Source: Lytechinus pictus
Taxonomy: Eukaryota; Echinodermata; Echinoidea; Temnopleuroida; Toxopneustidae
Reading direction: 5' to 3'
Length of the DNA: 64,000 nucleotides
Assembly (NCBI RefSeq): GCF_037042905.1
Contig: NC_087245.1
Coordinates: 29,266,001-29,330,000, forward strand
Shown here piece after piece: positions 1-40,995 of this stretch (within the stretch, counting starts at the first letter, position 1; every line of letters starts with the position of its first letter). The position numbers and the translations under genes were made by a program. A model generated the notes under the pieces. That model saw only the letters and a program-made list of their open reading frames with translations, was not told the DNA's origin and searched no databases.

Positions 1-1479
1 TTATATCATAAGCTGTAGGATTATAAAACGATTGTGTTCATTCTGCAGAGAGTCCCCCTCCCCTTATACTCTTTCGAGGAATTTCAGTTACATAATTATT
101 ACAATGAAAACACATACTAAATGAATAAAAGCAAATTTAGTACGAGTCGATTTCAAGAAGTCTTTCGATAGCTTCATTTTTGTTTCTTTTTTTTTTTACA
201 AATGTGTTTTGAAATTGAATTCCATTTGCCTCAAATGTCAAATAATCCGATAAGCTTTTTTTTTTTTGTAATATGTACATTTTCAGATTTGTTCCAATAT
301 GCGTGAGTAATTCATTGAGTGAAATATCGGAACTATGCGGCAGAATGCCCTTTATGAAAATAGTTAAGATCAACAAGGATTTAGCTATGCCGTCACTGGC
401 GTATGGAAGAGGGGGAAGGAGTTCCACCGCCAAAGGAGAAAGAAAAAGAATGAAATGGAAATAAAAGGAAAGGGAAGGGTGAAATAAGACACTGTGTATT
501 TTTTATATATATATATTGAGTCAATGAATATATTTCAGTCGAAATATACAAGCCTACTGCCAAGATTAAAAAAGGTTTTTAAAAATACATGAAGATATTT
601 CTAAGACTTTACAGTTTACGTCCTCGTTCCATAACTTATGAAACCTTGCTCTACCCCCCTCACGTCACTGTAGACTTGGCTCACCAATACATTTAAACAC
701 ACAATTATTGCAAGCCATCCTTGGATAAAAAAAAAAGTTCCTACCTCTTTGGTAATGATGAGTTATTTCATCCATTTTAGACTAACTTCGATTAAACCTA
801 GATGCCGTTTCACAAAACTAAAATGAAGGTATTTCGTTAACTACGGCAAGCCATCTGATTGCATTCGCCACTTGTCTCTTTTTCTAAATGCAAGTCACAT
901 AATATAAAACTTGTTGGATTTATTTTCTCTCGAACTGTATTTGAATTGCGAAAGAATAATGATGTATTGAATGAAAAGTAAGATATGAAACAAAATAATT
1001 ACCTTATTTATTTATTAATTTATATAAAACATGTAAGATCTATTTTCTCTCGAACAGTATTTGAATTAGGAAAGAATAATGATGTATTTGAATGAAAAAA
1101 TGAAGAAAAAAAAATAAAATAGTTGTTTATTCATTTGTTTGATTTAGGGAAAGAATATACGACATATTGGCGATTGAAGTTCCACAATTACTAACCAGGG
1201 ATGGCCCAAACGAAACTTGTTCCGATTAAAAAGTGTTCCACATATACATGAACTGAAAAGACGTATAAACAATAATAAAAACACATAGATGTGTTGGCGC
1301 AAGGGAACTCGAATTCATTAGAGAGGGGCAATAATCTAGGTAATTATGAAAGACGAATTAATACATGATATTCGAGAAGTCAATCAGGTTGAAAACATTC
1401 GAATCTGAATAAGAAACAAGAATAGAGCAATTAAATCCCATGTTTCATAGATGCAGGCTATGTTACAATGGAAAACACT
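1..1479. other. No gene recognised
   Basis: AT-rich DNA downstream of gene 1, with only short open frames around 137-464 that lack domains. A short direct repeat of about 90 bp is visible (around 900-980 and 1020-1090, sharing ATTTTCTCTCGAACNGTATT and following bases). Confidence 0.6.
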
Positions 1480-1718
1480 CCGTCCCTCGGATAGGACGTT
1501 AATGGAGGCCCCGTGTAGAGGAGAGTAACCACCTTTGCACGTTAAGAACCCACTGCACTATTCGTATAAGAGTAGGGGGAAACCCCGGTGTAGTGGTCCA
1601 CCTGCATTCCCCCAATCAGTTATATCGGGAGGAGAGACCTGCGGGTCATAGTGATTCAGTTCGCTTTTCTCTTCCCAGGCACAGGTGACGCCAAAACAAA
1701 TAATAATAATAATAATAA
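1480..1718 (+). mobile_element. SINE-like interspersed repeat with (AAT)n tail
   Basis: A moderately GC-rich segment (GGATAGGACGTTAATGGAGG and onwards) ends in GCCAAAAC followed by AATAATAATAATAATAAT, a tail typical of short retroposons. I believe this family recurs in sea urchin genomes, but only one copy is in this window and the call rests on shape. Confidence 0.5.
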
Positions 1719-1782
1719 ATCAACCCTAATACATGTAATAGTCAAAATGAAATGTGCGCACATGACATGTATTGATTACCAT

Positions 1783-2239
1783 CGCATACATTCGTAATTC
1801 CGAAGCTTCGTTATTCCGAAGGTTCGTAATTCCGAAGGTTCGTTAGGCCGAAAACGAAATGAGGTTCGTAATTCCGAAGGTTCGTTAATCCGAAAACGAA
1901 ATGAGGTTCGAAATTCCGAAGGTTCGTTAGTCCGAAAACGAAATGATTAACGAACCTTATTTCGTTTTCGGACTAACGAACCTTCGGAACAACGAACCTT
2001 ATTTTGTTTTCGGATTAACGAACCTTCGGAACAACGAACCTTATTCCGTTTTCGGATTATCGAACCTTCGGAATAACGAACCTTCGGAATAACGCCACAA
2101 ATGTTCGGATTAACGAACCCTATTACGTTTTCGGATTAACGAACATCGAGGTATAGGCAATTTACGTGTTTCGGAATTACGAACCTTCGGAATAAAGAAC
2201 CTTCGGAATAACGAACCTTCGGAATTACGAAGTGTAACC
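1783..2239. mobile_element. Foldback element of alternating CCGAAGGTTCGT units
   Basis: The left part repeats ATTCCGAAGGTTCGTTA words. From about 1950 rightward the complementary ACGAACCTTCGGAATA words take over. Both ends carry TTCGTAATTCC in inverted orientation, and GATTACCAT occurs on both sides (1774-1782 and 2240-2248), consistent with a 9-bp target duplication. Confidence 0.7.
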
Positions 2240-2248
2240 GATTACCAT

Positions 2249-2965
2249 AGCCATGTTTGAAATATTCGAATTGTAAATCACATTGTAAGTCTAACTAATA
2301 GTCTAGAGGAAATTTGCTATCATTGCCTGCAATTGTTAGTATATTCAATGATAATTCTTCCCATCAGGCCGTCTCTGTCTGTGAAACAACACCTGGATCA
2401 CTGTTTATTTCACGATATGGCCTCAAATGGTAGCCACAAAGGCATGTTTATCGATTTAATTACAAGTTGATTTCAAATTTGGCGACCATTCCGTGAATTT
2501 ATAACACACAGGTCATTCCAGTGTCAAGTTGAATAAGTGCAATCGAGTGCAATCCACGACACCATAGTTTCCAAATGATTTATTGCAGGGATGTAGCCAT
2601 ATCAAATTGATCATTAAAGGTCAATTAGAGATTTATGACTAGGGTTCGGAAGTATATTGAATTAAAGCCTCATCCTTTTATTTAAGTGTCTACATCCGGT
2701 GCTTCATTTCAGTTTTGAGAATTCATTTTATTCAGATTTTTTTGTAAAAAAAAACCCAAATTATGATCGGTTATTTTCACTGCCATCCGGTGTGTAATAG
2801 GGAGCATTAGAATGGACCAATAGTATGCAATATGTTCAGTGCTTCAATCTTGCCGTTTCCTTAGATATGGCTAGGAGATATATGAATAATATTTTGAATT
2901 TTAAATAAATATGCTATTCTATTTAAGGTTCTCTAAGTGATGGCATTTCATACGTGCCTGTTGAG
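2249..2965. other. No gene recognised
   Basis: AT-rich, no open frame of note and no clear repeat. Confidence 0.5.
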
Positions 2966-2969
2966 TGTT

Positions 2970-3307
2970 AAAAGCTGTTCGTAAGTTACGATGACTCTAC
3001 AACTGACTAATGACCCATTCTTCAGGTAGATGATAATAGAGCTGACTTAGCACCAATATAACTTTGCCTATAATAATATGTTCCAGTCGTGCGTCAAGTA
3101 GTGTGTAACTTTACGAACAACTTCACGAATCACACACCAAGCTGTTCGCAAGTTAAGAGTGACTTCAAGAACGACTGGTGATCCTTTCTCACGCGCTAAA
3201 CCATCGCAAATTAGCTTTTTGCTGTATATCATTTACCACAAGGAAGGATCACCAGTGGTTCTTGAAGTCGCTCGTAACTTTTACGAACAGCTTTATAAAA
3301 CGGCCCC
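2970..3307. mobile_element. Inverted-repeat MITE-like element just past the gene 1 stop
   Basis: AGCTGTTCGCAAGTTAAGAG (3142) and AGAACGACTGGTGATCCTTT reappear inverted at about 3243-3292 (AAGGATCACCAGTGGTTCTT, ACGAACAGCTTTATAAAACG). A further AAGCTGTTCGTAAGTTACGA lies at about 2972. Ends are not sharp enough to name a target duplication. Confidence 0.65.
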
Positions 3308-3347
3308 CAGGTTTGGGATATTGCGTAAAGGAAACTAAACGCCGAGT

Positions 3348-31268
<27,921 letters not shown>

Positions 31269-32290
31269 TTTGAATCAATCCAGCAGCTTGGAAATTTGAC
31301 AAGTTCGGCCAAACCGGTCAATACGAAGAAAGGTCTCCATACACTTACCCGCTTGCGTGCTGTATACAAGTGTAAAAAACAATCAACCTTTCCGCTCAAA
31401 TAGTTTTGTTAGAGAAAAAATAACAATGGCATTCATATCTCAAGAAATTCTAGGATTTCTTTTTTTTTCTACCTGTTGAGTTATATGTTTTGGCGTTGTG
31501 TAAAGCCAGAGGTGCAGTGTTGATTTGGTTCGTAACGCGCGACTTAAAAACGATCGTGCATTATTTCGTACGCTACAGGTTTCATATTCATCGAGGCACT
31601 GGTATATGGCTGTTCTAGGGTCAATCAAGGGCAGTGTGCCTCCCCCAATCGGCTGGCCAACATTCCGATCTGAAGAATTGACATTTTAAGCGCTTATTTT
31701 CATTAAGAACACACTGTGTAACCACTTCAAAAATTAATCCGTCTTTTTGCCCCCTGATCCTTATATCCTAAATACATGGTCATGGATAATAGCAAATATG
31801 ATTTTGAAATGATTTTAACCATACATCTACAATACTCCTTCATCATTATTCCTTAAATACAAGCAAAATGCAATGTACCATTGTGTGCAGGTGTTATAAT
31901 TTATAAGTTTGATAATGATATATGATATTAATTCTAGACAAATTATGAATCATATACGATCACATGTTGCAACAAATATTGGGCCCATCTGTATCTGAAT
32001 ACGATGTTGAGTTACCCCCCTCTCTCATATGGGTACAATTATGGAACTGGGATTTGTGGTGATATCACTATCAGGAAAGTCCTGTATTTCAATTACTGAA
32101 TCAACACTCCGAAGTGCAGTCACTATACAGACACTGTAAGTGCTAAATTTGCACTTCATTTTTAGAGTCTCCTTATATTATTTGATAATTATACAGAATG
32201 ATAACAGATCCCAATCCCTTTCAGTAATTGCTTTCCTTTATCATTTTGTTGTGTCTTATTATAATAATTCTTTATAGTGGAGCGGTTATG
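31269..32290. other. Region upstream of gene 1
   Basis: Would contain the gene 1 promoter (transcription runs leftward). No TATA box at a convincing distance and no recognisable operator were seen. Confidence 0.4.
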
Positions 32291-32616
32291 TGACAAAAAA
32301 TGGCCAAGATGCTCGGATCTGGCAGAAAGTGTGAAATTTGGCATACAGGGGTATTTTTGGGCGCTGATTTAAAAAATTGCCGGCCCCAAGCGATTTGACC
32401 ATCGGGTCGGCCGCCATTTTGAAATCCAAGATGGCCGCCATGAAAAATCATTAAATGTAATTTTCTTGAGTTTTACATGGCATGTGACACTGAAATTTGG
32501 CATATAGGAGTATTTTGAGACACTGATTTCAAATATTGCCGGCCCCCAGCAATTTGACCATTTGGTCGGCGGTAAAATGGCCGCCATCTTGATATCCAAG
32601 ATGGCCGCCATGCAGG

Positions 32617-34046
32617 CGCGTAGCCAGGGGGGGGGCGGTGGGGGCGGTCGCCCCCCCCAAAAAAAAACGTCCCCAAAAAGAAAAAAAGAAGGGAAAAAAG
32701 AGAGGAGAAAAGGAAAAGGGAAGGGAGGAAAGGGAAGAAAGGTAGCTTTGTGGTTTTTTTCTTCTTTTTTTTCTTTTTTTTTCTCAAAAGAGAAACTCCT
32801 TCACTCTTGCTCTAAATTTATATATGAATTTTGCTTCCGCGCTGCGCGCTGTTAAATGACAATATTGAAGTTCTCCATTGTTTCCCCCACCCTTTCTCTA
32901 ACCCTGTTTTTCCACCTCAGCTATATATATGTGTTTCTTGCCAGTTAAAGTTCAAATGTATACATTAGGGCATGGAATTAGAGTAAGGTTAGGCCGAAGT
33001 ATATGAAGCTATCTCTTTTTTTAATTGATCGCGCAACTTCTGGTCGGGTCGGCTCCGGGCGGGTAAAATCTTTATATCAATTTTTGCCGTCACCTCCATA
33101 AAGTCAACTTCTCCCGCTTTTCAGCTCATTACTAAACAACCATGATTTGGGGGCAAACAGGATCCTAATTTAAAAAGAGGAAGGTATAAAATTCGTGTCG
33201 AATTAAATAAAAAAGTACAATATTTTTTATCAAATTCTATTAAACTTTATATCATTTCCCAGCACATTCATCTCCCGTCCTGTTTTTCGCCCTCAGTTTG
33301 AAATTTTGAATGACACCTTAGTTTCTTTATAATTCAAAATGAAGCGCTTCAGGATAAGTCAAAGAAATTAGGCATCATTTTTTATACATTTTCAATAAAT
33401 CACAGAAGTTTTTGCGCACTATTTTCCTTGTAATAAAGTTCAATATTCTTAGAAAATCAATTGAATTAGAGCCGATGGGGTATTAGAGATATCTGCATTT
33501 GATGAAACGTACGCCCTTTAGTGAAATTTCAGAGTTTCATTGCTCTGCGCGGGGAGGAATATCTTCCTCCCGGCATATACACTTCTTCTCCTCTGTTTTG
33601 CGAGTTAAAGATATGCACTGTCGCTAAATTGTTTGTAATCAAATCTGATCTTTCCAAGGGAAGCATTCAATATATCTTTGAGAATACCCTTTTCTCGGGA
33701 CCCTTTTCATGGCAAAAAAAATGATAAAATGCTTTAGCTTCCGCGCTTCGTGCGGGGTTATTATTATTTTAATTTCCTCCATTGTATTCCGTTTTTGTGC
33801 GTTCACTATCACTTTTGAAAACAAGGTTCATGAAACAATGTTAAAAATCACAATAAAGTCACTGAATTGGAGCTGATATAGGTACTAGAGACAAGAGAAA
33901 CGGCTCCTTTTCATTTTAATTTATGAAACACCAAACTCCCCCTCCCTGCACCCACCCCCTAGGGAGCGCGCTTCGCGCGCTCTGTAAGTGTTGGCACGCT
34001 TCGCGTGCATTTACCGCCCCCTCCAAAATGAAATCCTGGCTACGCG
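32617..34046. mobile_element. Insertion with GCGTAGCCAGG inverted ends inside the foldback array
   Basis: GCGCGTAGCCAGG at 32617 and CCTGGCTACGCG ending at 34046 interrupt the GCCGCCATG context of the array. The interior has poly-purine and poly-G tracts and CTTCCGCGCTTCGTGCGGG-type hairpins. No transposase. Its right half is copied again at 37350-37692 by the tandem duplication. Confidence 0.7.
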
Positions 34047-37000
34047 GTTGCCGCCATGATATATTATTGCAATCATTTTCTCAAGTTTTATATGAACTGC
34101 GGTATTGAAATTTGGCATATAGGCTTAATTTGGGGTGCTGATTTCAAATATTGCCGGCCCCAAGTGATTTGACCATTGGGTCGGCCGCCATTTTGAAATC
34201 CAAGATGGCCGCTATGAGAAATCATTAATGTCATCTTCTTGAGTTTTACATGACGTGTGACACTGAAATTTGGCATATAGGGGTATTTTTAGGCACTGAT
34301 TTCAAATATTGCCGGTCCCAGCAATTTGACCATTTGTTCGGCTGCAAAATGGCCACCATTTTGAAATCCAAGATGGCCGCCATGAAATATTATTGCAATC
34401 ATTTTCTCAAGTTTTATATGAATTGCAATATTGAAATTTGGCATATAGGCTTAATTTAGGGTGCTGATTTCAAATATTGGCGGTCCCAAGTGATTTGACA
34501 ATCGGGTCGGCCGCCATTTTGAAATCTAAGATGGCCACCATGAAAAATCATTAAATGTCATTTTCTAGAGTTTCACATGATATGTGACACTTAAATTTGG
34601 CATATAGGGGTATGTTTAGGCACTGATTTCAAATATTGCCGGCCCCCAGCAATTTGACCTCCAGGTCAGCGGCAAAACGGCCGCCATCTTAAAATCCAAG
34701 ATGGCCGCCATAAAATATCGTTGCAATAATTTTCTGTAGTTTTGTATGAGCTATGGCATTAAAATTTAGCATATACAGTGTAGGTGTAGTTTAGGGCACT
34801 TATTTCAAATAGTCTTACCACCAGGTCAGCCGCCATCTTGAAATCTAACATGGCCGCCATGAAAATCACTAACAATCATTTTTTTTAATTTTACATGTGC
34901 TCTGAACTTTGGCAAATAGAGTACCTATTTTGGGGTGCTGATTTCAAATATTGCCAGCCACAAGTGATCTGACCATCAGTTCAGCGGCAAGATGGCTGCC
35001 ATGAAAAACCATATCAAAATAATTTTCTTGGATGTTACATTATATATGACACCACAATTTGGCATACAGAAGTATGTGGCACTGATTTTTGCCGGCCACC
35101 AGCAATGTAACCACCGGGTTTCGGCAAAATGACCGCCATGAATTAAAAGCAATGATAATTGTCTTGAGATTTATATGAACTCTGGCCCTGAAAGTTGTCA
35201 TATAGGCATATATTTAGGCACTGATTATTGTCAGACCCCTGTTTGGTTACCATTTTGAAATACAAGATGGCCGCCATGAAAGATAATTTGCTCAAGTCTT
35301 ACGTATGGCCTGTAACACTTTGAATTTGGAGAAAAACTTGATCTTTGCATCCTTGATCAATGAAAAAAAAACATAATAAATAGATGCTATTTTGAATTCC
35401 AATATGGTTACCAAGTTTGAATGATGTACAAAATTATTGTATTGGCACTGAAAACAAATCAAACACAACCACATCTTTGTCCGTTGCAAGGATTATAATA
35501 CTTTGGCACCCTTAATTGCTGATATAGATGTTACGTAAGTATGAAGCACCATAAATACACAATCCAGCTAGCTTCTTCTGCAGTTACATATTTGAAGTGG
35601 CTTTGGTTGAATAATAACCATCCGGAACAATCATTTTCTGTTGAGAGGCTGTAAATTATTTCTTTGAGTTTTATATGATCTGCAGTATTGCACTTTGACA
35701 TATCGACGGAGTGCGGGGTGCTTATTTAAAATATTGCTGGCCCTCAGCGATCTGATCCCCTGAGTCAGAAGCAAACTGTCAGCCATCTTGAAATCCAAGA
35801 TGGCTGCCATGAAAAAAGATCATTAAAAAATCACTAGTCACTAGTCATTAATCTAGTATTACGTAATTAACGTATTATTCTAAAATTTGGCATCTAGGGA
35901 TATTGAAATTGTTTTTGATTTGTGACGTCATATACTGTACGAGCAGCTGCCCCATTATGTTGTGTGATATAAAATGCACAAATGGTTCATCATGGGTAAT
36001 TTTTTTTTCTGGAGCGGGTGTGAAATCATTTGTTTGTTGATATACTGAGGGTTCAATAAAAAACATTTTCATTTTTTTTTAGGAGGCTACATTTCATTGA
36101 TTTTTGTACTATAAGAAACATGGGGGAACTGCTTGCATCTGACGTCACAAATACACCAAATGAAATTCCAATAGCTTTTTAAATATTTGATGGAATATCC
36201 TCAAACCTTCAATATTCTTTCATTATTTATTATGTTATTGTTTCAATAAATTTTTTGTCAGGGTGAACTTCCCCTTTAATTTGTTGACCACCAAAGTTGA
36301 CCACCAAAGTTGCTTCTACCCTGGTAGAAGCAACTTTTAACATCTTTTGGTCTGATGCTGTCGGAGCTTGAACTCCCGATCTCCCGATTGTGAGGCGAAC
36401 ATGCTCCCATTGTCAGATTGTCGAACACACGATGGTTATCAATTGAATCGTTCCAAAATAATTCCTGGAGATATGTAAGATTCATAGTCAATCGTCTAGC
36501 ATATAAATGATTGATAGCAATAATAGATGGATTGCCATCAGTTATACCATACATGAATTTTGATTCGTGCTATCATATTGTACTTATTTTTCCCCACAAT
36601 AATCAATATTTAGAACTAAGCTAGGTAATCATGTCCTTTGTGTCATGATGGGTCATATGGGAATTTAAAATGGCAGATAAAGTGTGTTATGTGTTATATG
36701 TTCATTATCTATCCATATTTGAAATTAACATACTGTACAATACAAGTTATTGCTTTATAATACCAATTTACAGTGTCACAGGTAATGTAGAATTCAGGAA
36801 AACATTTTTGAAAGATATTTCGTAGTAGCCATCTTAGATTTCAAAGTGGCGGTAATTTTCAGCTGACCCGGCGGATCAATCACTGGGGCAGCAGGCCAAA
36901 ACCTGCCTGTATGTCTAAAATGCAGTGCCTCAAATTATTTAAAACTGAAGAAAATGATTTTAATGAATTTTCATGACAGTCGACCCTCTCTAGATTTCAA

Positions 37001-37349
37001 GATGGTGGCCATTTTGCAGCATATCTATTGGACAGATTACTGGGGGGAAATTTCAATACCCCCAGATGCCAAATTTCACAATAATACCTACGTTATAATT
37101 ATGATTCTTGATTTTTTTTAATGATTTTTTTTATGGCAGCCATCTTGGATTTCAAGATGGCTGCCATTTTGCAGCTGAGGTATCACAGGCCTAAAACATT
37201 TCCCATAGACTCATGTGTTAAAGAGGCGCTCCAAAAAAAATAAGGATGAAATTCGAGGGTTGAATGTGTAGTACCAGTGGATAGGATATATGTCTGACAT
37301 TCCATATCTGACCAGAAAAGGGTACCTCGACCAGCTCATTTTAAAAATA
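33704..37349. repeat. 3646-bp tandem duplication, copy 1
   Basis: Runs from TTTTCATGGCAAAAAAAATG to CAGCTCATTTTAAAAATA and is followed at once by copy 2. It spans the right half of the insertion, the left foldback arm, the SINE and part of the right arm. Confidence 0.95.
36285..36428 (-). mobile_element. tRNA-Val-like SINE fragment
   Basis: On the minus strand, GCATGTTCGCCTCACAATCG resembles the anticodon arm of tRNA-Val(CAC), and GGAGTTCAAGCTCC resembles a B box. After the head comes a tail with a perfect hairpin GTTGCTTCTACC/CT/GGTAGAAGCAAC. The 5' half of the tRNA head is degraded. It abuts a GGTGAACTTCCCCTTTAA element end at 36261-36279. Confidence 0.6.
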
Positions 37350-40300
37350 TTTTCATGGCAAAAAAAATGATAAAATGCTTTAGCTTCCGCGCTTCGTGCG
37401 GGGTTATTATTATTTTAATTTCCTCCATTGTATTCCGTTTTTGTGCGTTCACTATCACTTTTGAAAACAAGGTTCATGAAACAATGTTAAAAATCACAAT
37501 AAAGTCACTGAATTGGAGCTGATATAGGTACTAGAGACAAGAGAAACGGCTCCTTTTCATTTTAATTTATGAAACACCAAACTCCCCCTCCCTGCACCCA
37601 CCCCCTAGGGAGCGCGCTTCGCGCGCTCTGTAAGTGTTGGCACGCTTCGCGTGCATTTACCGCCCCCTCCAAAATGAAATCCTGGCTACGCGGTTGCCGC
37701 CATGATATATTATTGCAATCATTTTCTCAAGTTTTATATGAACTGCGGTATTGAAATTTGGCATATAGGCTTAATTTGGGGTGCTGATTTCAAATATTGC
37801 CGGCCCCAAGTGATTTGACCATTGGGTCGGCCGCCATTTTGAAATCCAAGATGGCCGCTATGAGAAATCATTAATGTCATCTTCTTGAGTTTTACATGAC
37901 GTGTGACACTGAAATTTGGCATATAGGGGTATTTTTAGGCACTGATTTCAAATATTGCCGGTCCCAGCAATTTGACCATTTGTTCGGCTGCAAAATGGCC
38001 ACCATTTTGAAATCCAAGATGGCCGCCATGAAATATTATTGCAATCATTTTCTCAAGTTTTATATGAATTGCAATATTGAAATTTGGCATATAGGCTTAA
38101 TTTAGGGTGCTGATTTCAAATATTGGCGGTCCCAAGTGATTTGACAATCGGGTCGGCCGCCATTTTGAAATCTAAGATGGCCACCATGAAAAATCATTAA
38201 ATGTCATTTTCTAGAGTTTCACATGATATGTGACACTTAAATTTGGCATATAGGGGTATTTTTAGGCACTGATTTCAAATATTGCCGGCCCCCAGCAATT
38301 TGACCTCCAGGTCAGCGGCAAAACGGCCGCCATCTTAAAATCCAAGATGGCCGCCATAAAATATCGTTGCAATAATTTTCTGTAGTTTTGTATGAGCTAT
38401 GGCATTAAAATTTAGCATATACAGTGTAGGTGTAGTTTAGGGCACTTATTTCAAATAGTCTTACCACCAGGTCAGCCGCCATCTTGAAATCTAACATGGC
38501 CGCCATGAAAATCACTAACAATCATTTTTTTTAATTTTACATGTGCTCTGAACTTTGGCAAATAGAGTACCTATTTTGGGGTGCTGATTTCAAATATTGC
38601 CAGCCACAAGTGATCTGACCATCAGTTCAGCGGCAAGATGGCTGCCATGAAAAACCATATCAAAATAATTTTCTTGGATGTTACATTATATATGACACCA
38701 CAATTTGGCATACAGAAGTATGTGGCACTGATTTTTGCCGGCCACCAGCAATGTAACCACCGGGTTTCGGCAAAATGACCGCCATGAATTAAAAGCAATG
38801 ATAATTGTCTTGAGATTTATATGAACTCTGGCCCTGAAAGTTGTCATATAGGCATATATTTAGGCACTGATTATTGTCAGACCCCTGTTTGGTTACCATT
38901 TTGAAATACAAGATGGCCGCCATGAAAGATAATTTGCTCAAGTCTTACGTATGGCCTGTAACACTTTGAATTTGGAGAAAAACTTGATCTTTGCATCCTT
39001 GATCAATGAAAAAAAAACATAATAAATAGATGCTATTTTGAATTCCAATATGGTTACCAAGTTTGAATGATGTACAAAATTATTGTATTGGCACTGAAAA
39101 CAAATCAAACACAACCACATCTTTGTCCGTTGCAAGGATTATAATACTTTGGCACCCTTAATTGCTGATATAGATGTTACGTAAGTATGAAGCACCATAA
39201 ATACACAATCCAGCTAGCTTCTTCTGCAGTTACATATTTGAAGTGGCTTTGGTTGAATAATAACCATCCGGAACAATCATTTTCTGTTGAGAGGCTGTAA
39301 ATTATTTCTTTGAGTTTTATATGATCTGCAGTATTGCACTTTGACATATCGACGGAGTGCGGGGTGCTTATTTAAAATATTGCTGGCCCTCAGCGATCTG
39401 ATCCCCTGAGTCAGAAGCAAACTGTCAGCCATCTTGAAATCCAAGATGGCTGCCATGAAAAAAGATCATTAAAAAATCACTAGTCACTAGTCATTAATCT
39501 AGTATTACGTAATTAACGTATTATTCTAAAATTTGGCATCTAGGGATATTGAAATTGTTTTTGATTTGTGACGTCATATACTGTACGAGCAGCTGCCCCA
39601 TTATGTTGTGTGATATAAAATGCACAAATGGTTCATCATGGGTAATTTTTTTTTCTGGAGCGGGTGTGAAATCATTTGTTTGTTGATATACTGAGGGTTC
39701 AATAAAAAACATTTTCATTTTTTTTTAGGAGGCTACATTTCATTGATTTTTGTACTATAAGAAACATGGGGGAACTGCTTGCATCTGACGTCACAAATAC
39801 ACCAAATGAAATTCCAATAGCTTTTTAAATATTTGATGGAATATCCTCAAACCTTCAATATTCTTTCATTATTTATTATGTTATTGTTTCAATAAATTTT
39901 TTGTCAGGGTGAACTTCCCCTTTAATTTGTTGACCACCAAAGTTGACCACCAAAGTTGCTTCTACCCTGGTAGAAGCAACTTTTAACATCTTTTGGTCTG
40001 ATGCTGTCGGAGCTTGAACTCCCGATCTTCCGATTGTGAGGCGAACATGCTCCCATTGTCAGATTGTCGAACACACGATGGTTATCAATTGAATCGTTCC
40101 AAAATAATTCCTGGAGATATGTAAGATTCATAGTCAATCGTCTAGCATATAAATGATTGATAGCAATAATAGATGGATTGCCATCAGTTATACCATACAT
40201 GAATTTTGATTCGTGCTATCATATTGTACTTATTTTTCCCCACAATAATCAATATTTAGAACTAAGCTAGGTAATCATGTCCTTTGTGTCATGATGGGTC

Positions 40301-40995
40301 ATATGGGAATTTAAAATGGCAGATAAAGTGTGTTATGTGTTATATGTTCATTATCTATCCATATTTGAAATTAACATACTGTACAATACAAGTTATTGCT
40401 TTATAATACCAATTTACAGTGTCACAGGTAATGTAGAATTCAGGAAAACATTTTTGAAAGATATTTCGTAGTAGCCATCTTAGATTTCAAAGTGGCGGTA
40501 ATTTTCAGCTGACCCGGCGGATCAATCACTGGGGCAGCATGCCAAAACCTGCCTGTATGTCTAAAATGCAGTGCCTCAAATTATTTAAAACTGAAGAAAA
40601 TGATTTTAATGAATTTTCATGACAGTCGACCCTCTCTAGATTTCAAGATGGTGGCCATTTTGCAGCATATCTATTGGACAGATTACTGGGGGGAAATTTC
40701 AATACCCCCAGATGCCAAATTTCACAATAATACCTACGTTATAATTATGATTCTTGATTTTTTTTAATGATTTTTTTTATGGCAGCCATCTTGGATTTCA
40801 AGATGGCTGCCATTTTGCAGCTGAGGTATCACAGGCCTAAAACATTTCCCATAGACTCATGTGTTAAAGAGGCGCTCCAAAAAAAATAAGGATGAAATTC
40901 GAGGGTTGAATGTGTAGTACCAGTGGATAGGATATATGTCTGACATTCCATATCTGACCAGAAAAGGGTACCTCGACCAGCTCATTTTAAAAATA
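37350..40995. repeat. 3646-bp tandem duplication, copy 2
   Basis: Nearly identical to 33704-37349. Only three substitutions were noticed by eye (34614/38260 g-t, 36383/40029 c-t, 36894/40540 g-t). All open frames in copy 1 recur here at +3646. Confidence 0.95.
39931..40074 (-). mobile_element. tRNA-Val-like SINE fragment, duplicated copy
   Basis: Same element as at 36285-36428, copied by the 3646-bp duplication; one substitution (40029). Confidence 0.6.

Noticed and set aside
36276..36554. 92-codon minus-strand frame, duplicated at 39922-40200
   Set aside because: It is a reading of a tRNA-derived SINE and its flank, copied by the 3646-bp duplication.
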